From contig NW_027018054.1 in the NCBI RefSeq assembly GCF_032854445.1, positions 1-64,000 of the forward strand: a stretch of DNA of 64,000 nt, in the 5' to 3' direction. The stretch comes from Liolophura sinensis (taxonomy: Eukaryota > Mollusca > Polyplacophora > Chitonida > Chitonidae). The translations under genes were made by a program, and so were the position numbers. The notes beneath the pieces were generated by a model that was given only the letters and a program-made list of their open reading frames with translations, was not told where the DNA came from and ran no database searches. Of the stretch, positions 43,500 to 55,226 are shown piece after piece (position 1 is the stretch's first letter; each line of letters opens with the position of its first letter).

Positions 43500-45390
43500 A
43501 AATAAACGTATCCACTCCGGAATCACAATTCGAATACCACAAATCAAAAGTCCGTAGACTAAGTCTCTTACGTACGGAAAAATAGTCTCTGATATTTTCT
43601 GGGTCGTCCTTCGCACGATCAGGCCATCCATACTGAACATAACGCTCAAGGCTTGCGAGTCGTTCATCTTTCTCTGTAGCTTCGCGAATAGTGTCTAATT
43701 TGCCACAGCGCAGTTATCGCGTTTACCTGCGCTTTAACCTCAACCTCGTGTTCGTTGTTTTCTTTGGATGTTAACGGACTGCGTGACAGCGTGTCAGCCA
43801 ATACCATCATCTTTCCTGGCGCGTGTTCCGCGATCGGATTGAACCTCATAAGCCTCATTAACACTCTCTGACAAGGAATTGGCACTTGGTCTATGTCCTT
43901 GCTGTTTATTAGAGGTACAAGTGGCTTGTGGTTCGTTATGAGTCAAAATGAATCAAGTCCTACAAGATATCGTAAAAACTTCTCACAACACCACACTGAT
44001 GCTAGGTATTCTTTTTCAATTTGAGCGTAACGCTTATCCGTTTCCGTCAATGTCTTTGACGAGTACGCAACCGGTTTCCATTCCAATTCGTAAAGTTGCA
44101 ATAGGACACCACCAAGTCCATATCGAGATGCATTTGCACTTACCATTGTTGGCAGTTTCACGTCGTACACTGGAGAAGAAACTAAAGCCTGTTTTACCGC
44201 GGCAAAGGCTTTGTTCTGTGGTTCTTCCCACAGATTCTTCCAAACTGCGTCAGATTTTAGCAACTCATTTAGGGGCTGAAGCAGTTCCGTCAAATTTGGG
44301 AGATATTGCCCAGTATTGTCCATAATTAACCACTCCCTAAAATCCTCTTAATTTCGAAAGATCAGTTGGCGCATTCAAGTCTTGTATTCAAGCCTTGACT
44401 GTCGGGATATGGACTGAGCAGTAAGCCTGTGTCCTAGAATATCCATTTCTGTTTGGCAGTAGACAAATTTGTCCTAAGACGAATTCAGTGCCAGTTCTGA
44501 TGCTCGCACGCGATCTAGTACACGATCAAGATTTTTGTCGTGCGATTTTGGCGTGTCGCCTCCAACGAATACATCGTCCATGAACACAGCTGTACTTTCT
44601 AGATCTCCAAGTAGTTATGGCGTGACGTCATATTTCAACGTAATTTTCACTGGATCAACTTTCGTTAAGCCAATGTCACCAAATACGTCAGCGTTGATCT
44701 CATCTACTGGCTGTATCAGACCCAGTGCAACCGCTGTTACACGACAGAATATTATTTCTGTTTTTCTCCCGTAACCACAGAGATTTATGCAGTCTACTCC
44801 TCTCTATTTAACTGTACATCTGAAATGAAATCGCCAAGGACGCTTACAGTACCTCCTGGGCTGTGTAAAGTCGCTGATGCTGGATTTAGTTTCTATTTGT
44901 AATGATTTGAAAGTTGCCTCACATAAAATTGATACGTCCGCTCCTGAATCAATTTTGAATTGAACGCGTTTGTTCTGGACACAGAGATTAACATTCCATG
45001 CGGGTTCTTGTGAAGTAGAACAGTCAATGGATCCAAGAAAGAAATATCCTTCATTATCTGGGCCATTTCACCAGTCACATCGTCGACAAACTTGGTTTTA
45101 CAGCAACGCTCGTAATGCCCGCGTCTGTGGCATCTTCTACCGTCTGGGCTGGACATCAAACTTCTGAAGAACTTTGCCATAGTCTTTACTGTCATTGTCA
45201 TTCAAGCCAAATGATTTAAAGATAGCTTCTGACTGCGAACCATCGCGTAAATCAGAGAGCTAACCTGAACATCGCCATCTTCCGTGTGAAGTTTAGTCGC
45301 CAGCCGAAATTGGGTGAATCTTTCCTTCCACTCCTGCCATTCCGACGGCCGCTCAAAAGCAAATGTCTCTGGTGGTTCGAACTTTGCCAT
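43500..45390 (-). pseudogene. Ty3/gypsy retrotransposon gag-pol remnant
   Basis: Minus strand, 5' to 3': gag start at ATG 45,390 (MAKFEPPETFAFERPSEWQE); a damaged zinc knuckle near 45,135 (CHRRGHYERCC); protease core FKIDSGADVSI near 44,950, with the catalytic D-S-G; reverse-transcriptase box FMDDVFVGGD near 44,580; connection and RNase H at 44,323-43,943 ([53 protein letters not shown]); end of RNase H at 43,885-43,664 (EHAPGKMMVLADTLSR). Large parts of gag and reverse transcriptase are deleted and frames change. No integrase was identified. Confidence 0.8.
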
Positions 45391-45410
45391 CGTCCTATTG
45401 AAGCAACCAA

Positions 45411-45900
45411 TCTGACACCATGGCTTGTTGTTGATAATGAATCACAACAAAGATCGGACCGTAAAAGTAACTGAGCTCTTTTACTAACTCACGGCATGTG
45501 TACATGTGTGTCGTCACGACTATAGTTGGTTTCAAACACAAAGTTTGCTTCTTGGCGCATATAACACCATCATATGACACGCTTTCTCGTTTCATTTTTT
45601 CGTTTGCTCTCGTTTCAATTTCATGAATAAAAAAGATGGTCATAGCGACAGAATGATGCGTGATATTCAAAAACACAAAGCATTGTCAACATCTGACAGC
45701 ATTATAAGTTGTTCGCGACACAATCCTCTGCTGACTGCTAATCATCTCGCTGCAACAAAGAAAAGTAGACGAACAAAAAATACTTCTTGGTTAACATATA
45801 TTATTCCGAAAAGAATATATCTTAAATGTAATATACAGAAATACCGTTCAACGTAACGATATAATTAAAGACGTACAGTATAGAGAGTAAAAGAGCAGCG
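45411..45900 (-). repeat. gypsy primer-binding site and 5' LTR remnant
   Basis: The minus strand reads TGGTGTCAGATTGG at 45,420-45,407 (a primer-binding-site-like start, TGG) just after a CA-ending segment (ACAAGCCA), as expected at the LTR junction. The LTR would extend to higher coordinates; its far edge cannot be fixed. Confidence 0.5.
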
Positions 45901-46012
45901 ACGACAGAGTGGTAGTTGGCAAACGGTCACACGTAACCGGTAAAATACAGCCTCTTGTCATTTACTTCAGTCAGGGTTTTATTCTAACTGTTCGGGCAAA
46001 TGTATAAATATA

Positions 46013-47540
46013 CTATCCAAAAAAAGAAACGCATAACCCGGTTTTTTTCGGAGGTGATGCAATCTTTTCAATTATGCATAACTAAATAAGAATTGCTATT
46101 CTGCAAATATTTTTTTACACAGATTAAGGAAGGGTCCATATCTAGACAACAAGGCCATCAACTTGATGTAAGACACTCACAATGAGTCTCCCACTTGAGT
46201 GGAATGTCAGTATCTGTTGTGACCACCACGGGCACGAATAACAGTTCTGACACGCCTTGTCATGGACTGGATGAGACGCTGGATAGAGGCCTGGGGAATG
46301 TTCTGCCACTCCTCCTGCAAACATGCAACTTGCTCTTGAAGCGTTTGGGGTTGAGGTTGACGTTGGCGTAGACGTCGATCAAGTTCATCCCACAGATGCT
46401 CAATTGTGTTAAGATCCGGGGAACGGGACGGCCAGGGTAGCACATTTACATTGTTTTCGGCGAGGAAATCCCTTGTGACACGTGCCGTGTGCGGTCTGGC
46501 GTTGTCCTGCTGGAACAACTCCCGCTGAACGTCAAAGACAGGTAAGAGGTGTGGCTGCAGGATGGTGTCTCGGTAACGTACGGCCGTAAGATTTCCCTGA
46601 ACGTGGACAAGATTTGTACGACCAGTATACCATATTGCTGCCCACATCATCACACTCCCTCCACCAAATCTGTCCACTTGGCGTACGCAGTTAGGGGCAT
46701 AACGTTCGTGAGCACGTCTGTAAACCCGGTTTCTACCATCACGTCTCTGCAATAGGAATCTGGACTCATCACTGAACCAAATGCGTCGCCAGTTGCGTAG
46801 ATTCCATGCAGTCACGTTGTTACACCATCGGAGGCGATTGGCGCGATGGTGAGGACGCAGCACGATCCCAACATAGGGCATCCTGGCACTCAGTCCATGT
46901 TCCCTCAGCCTGTTCCGCACTGTCTGACCTGATATCCTCCTCAGTCCCGGTATGCTGGCTGCTGTGCTTTCAGCTGTAGCACAACTGTCACGCAAATGGA
47001 GGACCCTTATGTAGCGATCTTGGGCTGCTGTAGTGACACGTGGTCGACCTGAACGCCGACGGTCATTTGTTGTCCCAGTATTGTTGTAGCGGGCAGCAAG
47101 CCGTGAAATCGTGCTCTGGCTGACGTGTAGACGCCTAGAAATGGACGATTGGGACTCTCCAGCTTGAAGTGTTCCAATGGCAATATTTCTTGTGACAGTG
47201 TCAAGACGTGGCATGTTGAATCAGCTTGAAAACACCACTTGAAAGACGCCGATTTCCGGCCCGAAGTTGCGGTTTTATAGTCACACACTGCATGCTTTCC
47301 ATGCGTAAGTTCGGCGTGTAAGACTGCACGTGATGCAGTGTGGTGCTGTATTTTTACTTCTTCCAAAAACGGCCTCCAAACTCAACATTTTCAACCAAGA
47401 AATGTTTTGAGGAATAAAATGTGTGCTAACTGTGACTATTAACAATATTAAAACACATTTTGCTCATGAAATGAAGACAAAATGTATTTATTTCATTTTA
47501 AAATAAAACAAAACACCTATGCGTTTCTTTTTTTGGATAG
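46013..47540. mobile_element. complete Tc1-type transposon (1,528 bp)
   Basis: Inverted repeats of at least 23 bp (CTATCCAAAAAAAGAAACGC at 46,013, its complement ending at 47,540), flanked by TA on both sides (46,011-46,012 and 47,541-47,542). One transposase gene fills the centre. The ends match perfectly over 23 bp, which fits a young copy. Confidence 0.95.
46207..47214 (-). CDS. Tc1/mariner-superfamily transposase, intact 335 aa
   Basis: Cuts and pastes the element by binding its inverted repeats. ATG at 47,214 (MPRLDTVTRNIAIGTLQAGE). Paired helix-turn-helix region (SQSSISRRLHVSQSTISRLA, then QTVRNRLREHGL) with a GRPR-type hook (RRSGRPRVTT) between. Catalytic triad: Asp in WFSDESRF, Asp in QQDNARPHTA, Glu in SPDLNTIEHLWDEL. 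The last two are separated by 34 residues, so DD34E, as in Tc1. The length is normal for the family and there are no stops or frameshifts. Together with near-perfect ends, this copy could still be active. Confidence 0.95.
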   Translation of the reverse strand: MPRLDTVTRNIAIGTLQAGESQSSISRRLHVSQSTISRLAARYNNTGTTNDRRRSGRPRVTTAAQDRYIRVLHLRDSCATAESTAASIPGLRRISGQTVRNRLREHGLSARMPYVGIVLRPHHRANRLRWCNNVTAWNLRNWRRIWFSDESRFLLQRRDGRNRVYRRAHERYAPNCVRQVDRFGGGSVMMWAAIWYTGRTNLVHVQGNLTAVRYRDTILQPHLLPVFDVQRELFQQDNARPHTARVTRDFLAENNVNVLPWPSRSPDLNTIEHLWDELDRRLRQRQPQPQTLQEQVACLQEEWQNIPQASIQRLIQSMTRRVRTVIRARGGHNRY

Positions 47541-47542
47541 TA

Positions 47543-49375
47543 TAGTAGCAATTTACACGCATCTAGCACCATGGCTTAAGCGGAGTTTGGTAAAAATAAA
47601 TGCAGTGATGTTAAATGCCCTTTATTAGACGTCACTGGCCTAGAATAGCTGTTTTCAGGAAAATGTATTGGTGTTCATGTTTGTGTAGATATCACTCCGG
47701 TGATGATTCTTCCACCATTGGAACTGGCAGCCTGTGTGAAGTGAAATCATATTAATTAATTGACGGAAATATTTTACATCAGAGGTCTTGACGTGTCATA
47801 GCCAAATTTAATAAAATTATTCAATACCCTATTACTTATCATTAAACATACAGATTGCAATGTGGCGAGACACATTTGTTCATTTCCGCAGTTGTCAAGA
47901 TTACCAGATTGCCATTTCCCTATGTATAGTGCATAGTGATATGTTTAAACATCGTTGTGTAAACCCGCAATCGGTAACGCGGCTATCAGTGTGTACATTG
48001 AATAACAAATCCGAAGAGACAACAACAACAGTTGCTCCACTCGTGAAGCCTTTCCCAAGAAAGCTCAAGTTTTGCACTTCCATATTTTGAAGATGTGTTC
48101 ACTCGTGTTCACCAATACCAAGTATACGGGTCCAAATATGTGGTCGGACGTATTACATGTAGGCCTGCCTATTTTGAAGCGCATGCAGGCCTACACATGT
48201 GTCTATAGTCATGCTCGGTCCCGCAGTAGCACTTCACGATATACGCCAAGTTCATATCGAGTGCTGACTATACTGTGCAATGGTCGTTTGTCCAGATTTC
48301 GAACCTTAGTTTGACTGACAATAACGAATATTTGTTATTTAATGTGCCCCGTGGGGTCTCAGGGGGTGATAAGAATAGGACCTCAGCCCTTCAGGCAAGC
48401 TTGTCTTAAAAGGCGACTAACCTCCCAGCCAACACCAACAGCCGGGACAAGATGGGCTGCACACTGGGCCCCGGTTGGGATAACCTGATAAATGATGGGC
48501 CTCTACATTAAATGGCCATATCAGCGTCGCTGACCGATTAGTGTCTAGAAGGTCCAATGAACAATGAAAGAGGGGGTGTCCACAAATTTTTCTGTGTACA
48601 TCTGGGTTTGAAGACATACCCAGTGTATTCTGGCGATTAAAGAGCATGAACATTACTTACAGTTAAAATAAAACAGAACTTGATATGTAGATGATCAAAA
48701 TTTGTATTTGAGACTTCAGCGTCAAAGAATAGTAAGAGTAGATGAACGCTGTCTGGCCTGGGCAGCTCGTAATGTTTGGTTTCCATCCCAGACTCTCCCA
48801 CCCAAAAGCCATTTGGACACAGCACGTTCGATGCCCTTCTTCGTGACAGTGGCTGTTGAAATTGTTCCGTTTAATGGAACGTGTATTTTATAAAATAACA
48901 CAGACAGTAACTTTGAAAAGAGGAATCGATTATTTCCACGTTATTTATTTCTTTATCTAGTTTTTAGTACCGTAATCAATCATATTACACTTACAACTGC
49001 TGCTAGCATTTAATTGTAGTGAGAACAAACGGGCAGAGCGCTGGGGAAACCCCATGACCATCCGGAGGTTGCAAGCAGACATTTGTACAACCAGAGAGTA
49101 AGCTAGCATGGTACTGACTGGAGCTCATAACGACCACATTGATAAGAGACTCCATCAGCCATAGTATTTACCCAACATGTAAACAACTGCAGCCTAGTTT
49201 TGATTGATAAAAGGGCCAGTGAAAATGGTATACAACTATACTACGGAGCTAGCTACCCAACAACCCAAACAACGTAAATATACGGTGTAGATCTACTTAT
49301 GGTAAACATCAAACAGTTTAGTCGATCCAAATGCTCTCTTTCCATTTCGGCCCACCATACTGAATTGAAAAGACA
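47543..49375. other. no gene recognised; one S1 piece
   Basis: 48,345-48,430 is the 5' part of SINE-like repeat S1 (CCCGTGGGGTCTCAGGGGGT, AAGCTTGTCTTAAAAGGCGA). The rest shows no exon, RNA gene or repeat I can name. Confidence 0.6.
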
Positions 49376-49380
49376 GGTCA

Positions 49381-49541
49381 AGTAGTATAGGGAATAGGGG
49401 TTCTGGCGCACCCTCCCCTTGGCAAATAGAGGTTCCCAGCTCCCATTCCCTTTCCTGCTTCTCGGGATAGTAGACACACTATAGGTTCTGGCACACCCTC
49501 CCCTTGGGGCCCTCCCCATAACAAATAGAGGCTCCCACCCC
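49381..49541 (+). repeat. left terminal inverted repeat, copy 2 (two units)
   Basis: Pairs with 62,578-62,736. It consists of an outer unit (AGTAGTATAGGG ... TGCTTCTCGGGA) and an inner unit starting at about 49,470 (GTAGACACACTATAGG) that corresponds to the whole repeat of copy 1. Confidence 0.88.
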
Positions 49542-49608
49542 CTTCTCGGGTTCTATTAGACATACCAATTGCACCAGGTATGCTTTTACACCAACTGTGT
49601 ATACAACA

Positions 49609-49870
49609 TGCCAAGGGGTTACAATAAGTGCCGGTGGCTACCCATCGGCTGCAACGAGCTCTGTGGTAAGTTTGGGGGAGTACTGCGGGATTCATTTAGC
49701 CAGTCTGCGGAAGGGTCTTGGCACCCAGTCATGTATTAGCTGTGGTCGGGGTGTTAAAAACCGACTTCGGATTGCATGACCTGTGGATATCATAATGCCC
49801 AGATGTGGGAAAGGCGGCAGAGGCGCAAGGCTTTCTTGGACGAGTTCAACCGGCTGGCGGCTATATAAAA
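49609..49870 (+). pseudogene. small Cys-rich ORF, frameshifted (copy 2)
   Basis: Counterpart of 23,839-24,108. Begins ATGCCAAGGGGTTACAATAA and loses frame after CGK at about 49,665. CISCGRGVKNR then appears in another frame, and the end is stopped by TGA (ATTGCATGA). Confidence 0.75.
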
Positions 49871-49962
49871 TTTACAATTAGAGAAACACCACCACCAGGC
49901 AGATATCGGCGCTCGAAATTTAGAGTTAGACAAACAGCACCACTAGGCATACGACGCGTACA

Positions 49963-52900
49963 ATGAACCACCATCAAAAGGCCAGAGCACTTCGGGAGGA
50001 GTTTGAGACGCTCCTAGGTGTGCGGCCCAAGTACCCACGGTCCCGCAATGCCTTGGAAAAATTGCAGGGGATTAAACGGCTGTGGCTGAGTGGAAGCGGC
50101 GGCAAGACAGCAACAACTCCCGAAGTAACGCGGAGTTGAAGCAAGACGTCAAGAACCCCATCAGTAACTAGGAGTTGAAGCAAGACGTCAAGAACCTCCT
50201 CAGTTACGAGGAGTTGGATGAATTGCTATGCGGAATACAGGGTGAAAAGAAACTAGAATTCACTAACACCGGCCGGGCCATAAGGAATCTCCTCCTGGTC
50301 TGGCAGATGGGCGTACCTAAGGCGTTTGGACGGACCCAGTAGCCTTCTTAGAAGAAATTCGAGCTATTATTCGTCAGAAGCCAGAAAAAGAGATCCTGGC
50401 ACTAAACGGGGTTAAGTTCCAACTAGGCCTCAGGATTCAATTGCAAAAGGATAACGCCGATGGCAGTGAAGAGTATACCAGCCCAGTACTCCACAGCAAT
50501 CAGAGGCTGGTGACATTGACGGGGCTCTAGATAAGGCCTTCCCCACCATCCAGGAGGTGTTGGAAAAATGGAGACAGCGAGGGTCAGGGTGGGCTGTAAA
50601 TAGCGTGCAAACACTCTGGCTTGACATTGCAAGGTATCAGCTACTGAGAGGCGGGTCCTACGTCCCCCTACCTGCAGCTGTGAGTAACAAGAAAGCAGTC
50701 ATCAATGTGAAGAACAATGACGACGACTGCCTCCGATGGGCACTCCAGTCTGCCTTATTTCCAGCCGCCCGTAACCCTCAGAGACCAACAAAGTATCCCA
50801 CCAATGATGGTCTTGACTTTAGTAGGATCGCCGCCCCCACGGCCATCTATCAGATCCTTAAAGTGGAGGAACAGAACGACCTCGCCATCAACGTGTTCGG
50901 GTGGGACAAGGGTGTGATCGTGCATCGTCTCAGCAAGCAGCCCGGTGGCACGCCCCGAACCAATCTGCTGCTGATTGGGAAGGCAGGCAAACTCCATTAT
51001 ACGTGGATAAAAGATCTGGATCGTGAGCGGTGTCTACAAGGTTACACAAGGGAGGATTTGCTCGAGGCGCATAAGCCGGAATGCTGTGGGATTGGCCAGA
51101 CGGCGGTGAGGGTGGAGAAGCCCCAGGAGGGGGAAAACAAGTTCTCCTTCCAGAACCACCACAAACAGCTACCGGTTCCGTTCATCATATATGCCGACTT
51201 CGAGGCTCTGACCAAAAAGGTTGAAGGCCCGCCGCCCAGCCCCACAGAAAGCAGCACTCAAAAGACTCAGCACCACGAGCCCTGCAGTTACTGCTATGTT
51301 GTGGTGCGTTGCGACGGCCACACAAAATCCCCCGTGGAATACAGGGGCCCTAATGCGACGGAACACTTCCTCAGAGCTCTCCAACAGGAGGAGCGGGAAA
51401 TCAAAAATGTTCTAGCTAACCCTATAGCCATGAGGATGACTCCCCAGGACTGGCAGGCCCACAACATCGGCACAACCTGTCACGTGTGTGAGAAGCCTCT
51501 AGGCGCCGATTCTGTGCGCGATTACTGCCATATCACCGGCAAGTACAGAGGCGCGGCCCATAACGCATGCAACCTAAAGTTGCGGCTGGGTTCCAAGACA
51601 GCCATACCGGTAGTCTTCCACAACCTACGGGGCTACGACGGGCACCTCCTGATGCAAGCCATAAGTAAGGTGGAGGGCCGCATCTCCTGCATCCCCAACA
51701 ACACGGAAAAGTACATCTCCTTATCGCTGGGGCAGCTCCGCTTCATCAACAGCGTTCATTTCTTACATACTTCCCTTGACAATCTGGTAGAGGCCAACAA
51801 ACCTGAGGCTTTCCACATCACAGCCCGGTATGAGCCTGCCGAAGAAAAACGTAAGTTACTCACGCGCAAGGGTGTCTAACCCTATGAGTATATAGACTCC
51901 TGTGAGCGCTTCGACGAGTCCAGCCTCCCACCTAAAGAGGCTTTCTACAGTAAGCTCAAAGTTGGAGACATTAGCGATGAGGACTACATCCATGCGAAGC
52001 AGGTATGGAAGGCATTTGACTGCAACAATCTGGGGGACTTTACGGACCTTTACTGTCGCACAGACGTGCTCCTGTTGGCTGATGTGTTTGAGGCCTTCCG
52101 GAAGACTTGTTTACGGCAGTATGGATTGGACCCCGCTGACTACTTTTCGAGCCCAGGTCTCTCGTGGGATGCGCTGTTCAGGAAGACCGGCGTAGAGCTG
52201 GAGCTGTTGACGGACTATGACCAACATCTCTTCATTGAGAAGGGGTTGCGAGGAGGTATCTCCATGGTAAGTAAGCGATAGGCCAAAGCCAACAATCCGC
52301 AGGTGGAGGGATACAACCCCGAAAGTTCAAACAGCTACATCCAATACCTAGACGCCAATAATCTATATGGCTGGGCTATGAGTCAGTTCCTTCCAACAGG
52401 CGGCTTCCAGTGGGTAGGTGACGCACAGCGTCTCGGTGAAACGACTGCTACCCACCCCCACGACAGTCCTTCTGGTTACATCCTCGAGGTCGTCCTAGAG
52501 TATCTGGCCGACCTACATAACGCACATAACGGCTACCCATTAGCCCCGGAGTGTCTGGTGGTCCAGAAGGAGTGGATGTCAGACTATCAGCACGGCCTTT
52601 TCGGTAAGAAAGCGCCCACCGAGGTCGAAAAACTGGTCCCCAACCTCCGCAACAAGGAACGGTACGTCCTGCACTACCGGAACCTACAGCTGTATCTATC
52701 TCTGGGAATGCGCCTGACAAAGGTTCACCGGGTCCTGAGAATTGCTCAGAGCCCTTGGATGGAACCCTATATCAGGGTGAACACCGAGCTCCGAAAAATA
52801 GCCGCGAATAAATTCGAGAAGGACCTGTACAAGCTAATGAACAACTCTGTAATCGGGAAAACTATGGAGAACGTTCGGAAGCGTGTGGACATCAAGCTGG

Positions 52901-53638
52901 TACGCTTTGGAAAAGACGACAAGCTCCGACGCTTGATAGCCAGCTCGCGCTTCGCACGGGCAAACATATTTGATGACGACCTCGCAACGATTCAGATGCA
53001 CAAGACCCGTCTAGTCCTAAACTGACCTATCTATGTTGGCATGAGCATTCTAGATCTCTCCAAGCACCTGATGTACGACTTCTACTACAACCACATGAAG
53101 GCCCAGTACGGAGAGCGCTGCCAGCTCCTCTACACTGACACGCATAGTCTGCCACTCGAAATTCAGACTGAGGATGTTTATAACTTATGAATGAGCTGAT
53201 ATGAGCTCATTCTCAGTTCGGCTGAGAATGCAAACCTGTACGACACCTCAGATTACCCAAAAGACCACCCTCTGCACAGCGTAGCAAATATGAAGGTCTT
53301 GGGGAAAATGAAGGACGAGTGCGCGGGGGGGCAGATCGCCGAATACATCGGTCTGCGCCCCAAGATGTACTCCACTCTGGAGGCAGGTGGAGCCAACATT
53401 AAGAAGGCCAAGGGCGTGAAAAAGGGAGTTGTGCAAAAGTGCATCCGCCATAAGCAGTACAAAGAGGCCCTCTTCGAGAAAAAGATCTTCCGACACGGTA
53501 TGGACGTGCTGCGATCAGAGCGCCACCATATCTATGGGCAGCACCTGAATAAGGTCTCACTGCCCCGATAGTAAGCGCTGGATTGCCGAAGATGGTGTCC
53601 ACACCTTGGCTTATGGCCATAGAGATGCGCCTCCTTGA
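49963..53638 (+). pseudogene. protein-primed type DNA polymerase B with point stops (copy 2)
   Basis: After a frameshifted N-terminal part (49,963-50,550), one frame runs from 50,557 to 53,025, broken only by TAA at 51,877, TAG at 52,279 and TGA at 53,023, each one base away from the copy 1 codon. Motifs: exonuclease I YADFEA; HNH-like insertion CHVCEKPLG ... RDYCHITGKYRG (Tyr where copy 1 has His); exonuclease II RGYDGHLL; exonuclease III YCRTDVLLLADVFE; motif A YLDANNLYGWAM; motif B KLMNNSVIGKTMEN; motif C reads YTDTHS, losing an Asp. A 37-bp fold-back at 53,184-53,220 and a 5-bp deletion near 53,567 break the C-terminal part. A 45-bp in-frame gap lies near 51,025. Confidence 0.9.
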
Positions 53639-53685
53639 CGGCACCCGCAGGATGGGCTGGAATGGACATCCTCTTCGAGGAACTA

Positions 53686-54600
53686 CTAGCGCCGTAGAAC
53701 CCCATTCGGGGGAAGCTGAGTATCGGGAGGCACTATAAGCAACTCCTTACGAACGAACGGGCCATCCGACGTATCGTCTAGATAGTACAGCACGGGCTCA
53801 TTAGGCTTTGTGACAGAGAGCCCAAGCCGATAGATCCCTAGAACCTTATGGGGCACCCCTTTTGCCTTGATGGCGTCTTTCGGCTTTTTACCGATCAGTC
53901 TCGTTGTCTGGTTATTCAGAGCGGCCACAACAGAAGGCACCCATTCAGTAGACCGGTGTTCGGGAGGGAGGCGCATCTCCTGGGTATACTGATGTCCAAA
54001 GAGACGCTCAGCCAGAGTACGGTTGAAACGCTCCACTATGCCTTGGTCTCGGTGGATATCCACGCGGCCTCGGCGGACTGTGACATCGTGTTTGGCCAGC
54101 AGTTGGCTCACCGCACCCAAAAACTCGCCCCCAGGGTAAACTTGGAGAAGCTGCGGCCATCTCAGGGGTCCCCGCTTGTAAATGCGAGAGAGAGCATCAG
54201 CGACTTCTTTGGAATCCTTAGTAGCCAGAGGTTCCGCCTCCTTGTAGCGAGAAGCGAAATTAACAACTGTCAGCACGTACTTATGCAGCTTCCGGCCTCA
54301 CCGGTCATATGGTAGAAATACAAGATCGGCTTGGTGGATGTCATTCGGCGTGGAAACATCGAACATAGGCCTCGGCATTTTTTGGGGACGAGGCAGGTAT
54401 ATCTGCCAGATAGCGTGCTTTTCCAGTCAGGCCCGAACCACATCTTCGGACACTTTAGCCGCAATTGCAATTTTCTGGATGGCCGCGAGACCCTTCCAGT
54501 ACCCACGAGGGCTGCAGTAGATATTTGCCAGGCGAGCAGACACATTACTAGCCATGTCATCAAGGTATTCTAGCAGCCCTCTAACAGATTTGCGACGAAA
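53686..54600 (-). pseudogene. retroviral-type integrase (rve, DDE) (copy 2 only)
   Basis: Would join the element's ends to target DNA. The C-terminal 196 codons (54,276-53,686) are open: LTVVNFASRYKEAEPLATKD, LLQVYPGGEFLGAVSQLLAK, HRDQGIVERFNRTLAERLFG (the Glu), ALNNQTTRLIGKKPKDAIKA and a chromo-like or SH3-like end VLYYLDDTSDGPFVRKELLI. Upstream codons carry the N-terminal region and the first Asp (DIHQADLVFLPYD at about 54,320-54,285). A short out-of-frame patch with TGA separates the two. The second catalytic Asp, expected before PG in QVxPG, is Tyr here. Copy 1 lacks the whole gene. Confidence 0.88.
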
Positions 54601-54606
54601 AAGACG

Positions 54607-55083
54607 TTAATCGTCGCGGCGTATTTCTGTGCGCAGAACCACCTCACTACTAAGATCGTGCCTGCCATACGGCGAGGAGCTCGATGGTGAGTGCGGCACA
54701 GTCAGTTCGGATTTCTTGGTGAGTTTTGCGATTCCGCACCTCACACCCCCAACCACACACATTCCCAGGATGACGAAAGTCATCTCGCGGTGTTTTTGAT
54801 CTTCACGAGGCACATAGAAATCGGAGAGCTGTGGCTCTGTGCCCAGCAGCGCCTCGCGTGCGTTGCATGTAAGAGTTTTGCCCGTGACCCTAGAATACTC
54901 GCGGATTGCAGCGTCGACATCCCGGAACGTTTGGTCAGCGTGGCCCTGGCGGCGTAGTTCATCGTTGATCCAGTCCAAGCGCTCAGTGGGCTTTCGGGCC
55001 CATTTTTCCAGGGCAGCTTGGAGCTGCTCTACAGCGCGGTCATGGCGCCTCCGCTCTTTGTCGATACCGGAACTCCTCAGCAT
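54607..55083 (-). CDS. X1, conserved small protein, open frame (copy 2)
   Basis: ATG at 55,083, but that ATG lies in the duplicated target site of a small SINE insertion, so the original start is uncertain; 158 aa as it stands. Conserved part: LQAALEKWARKPTERLDWIN, FRDVDAAIREYSRVTGKTLT, LSDFYVPREDQKHREM, then a hydrophobic segment TFVILGMCVVGGVRCGIA, probably a membrane anchor. The last 45 residues look like random extension. Function unknown. Confidence 0.65.
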   Translation of the reverse strand: MLRSSGIDKERRRHDRAVEQLQAALEKWARKPTERLDWINDELRRQGHADQTFRDVDAAIREYSRVTGKTLTCNAREALLGTEPQLSDFYVPREDQKHREMTFVILGMCVVGGVRCGIAKLTKKSELTVPHSPSSSSPYGRHDLSSEVVLRTEIRRDD

Positions 55084-55150
55084 CGAATGAATGATTATGG
55101 TTTAACGCCACATCGGCAATATTTCAGCCATATCGTGCCTCAGCATCGAA
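55075..55150. repeat. 50-bp SINE-type insertion with exact 13-bp target duplication
   Basis: CCTCAGCATCGAA occurs at 55,075-55,087 and 55,138-55,150. Between them lies TGAATGATTATGGTTTAACG ... GCCATATCGTG, a sequence also found (diverged) near 1,710, 3,150, 10,425 and 19,375. Copy 1 has no insertion here. Confidence 0.88.
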
Positions 55151-55226
55151 AATATATAGCTGCTCCCGCTGAAGACCAAAGCGTTTACGAGGGCGCCGCC
55201 CATCATCATTGCGATGGAGGCCATTA

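Noticed and set aside
44535-44774. Plus-strand 79-aa frame
   Set aside because: It is antisense to the gypsy reverse-transcriptase region with the MDD box.
53848-54315. 155-aa plus-strand frame
   Set aside because: It is antisense to the integrase coding sequence, whose minus-strand reading has clear motifs.
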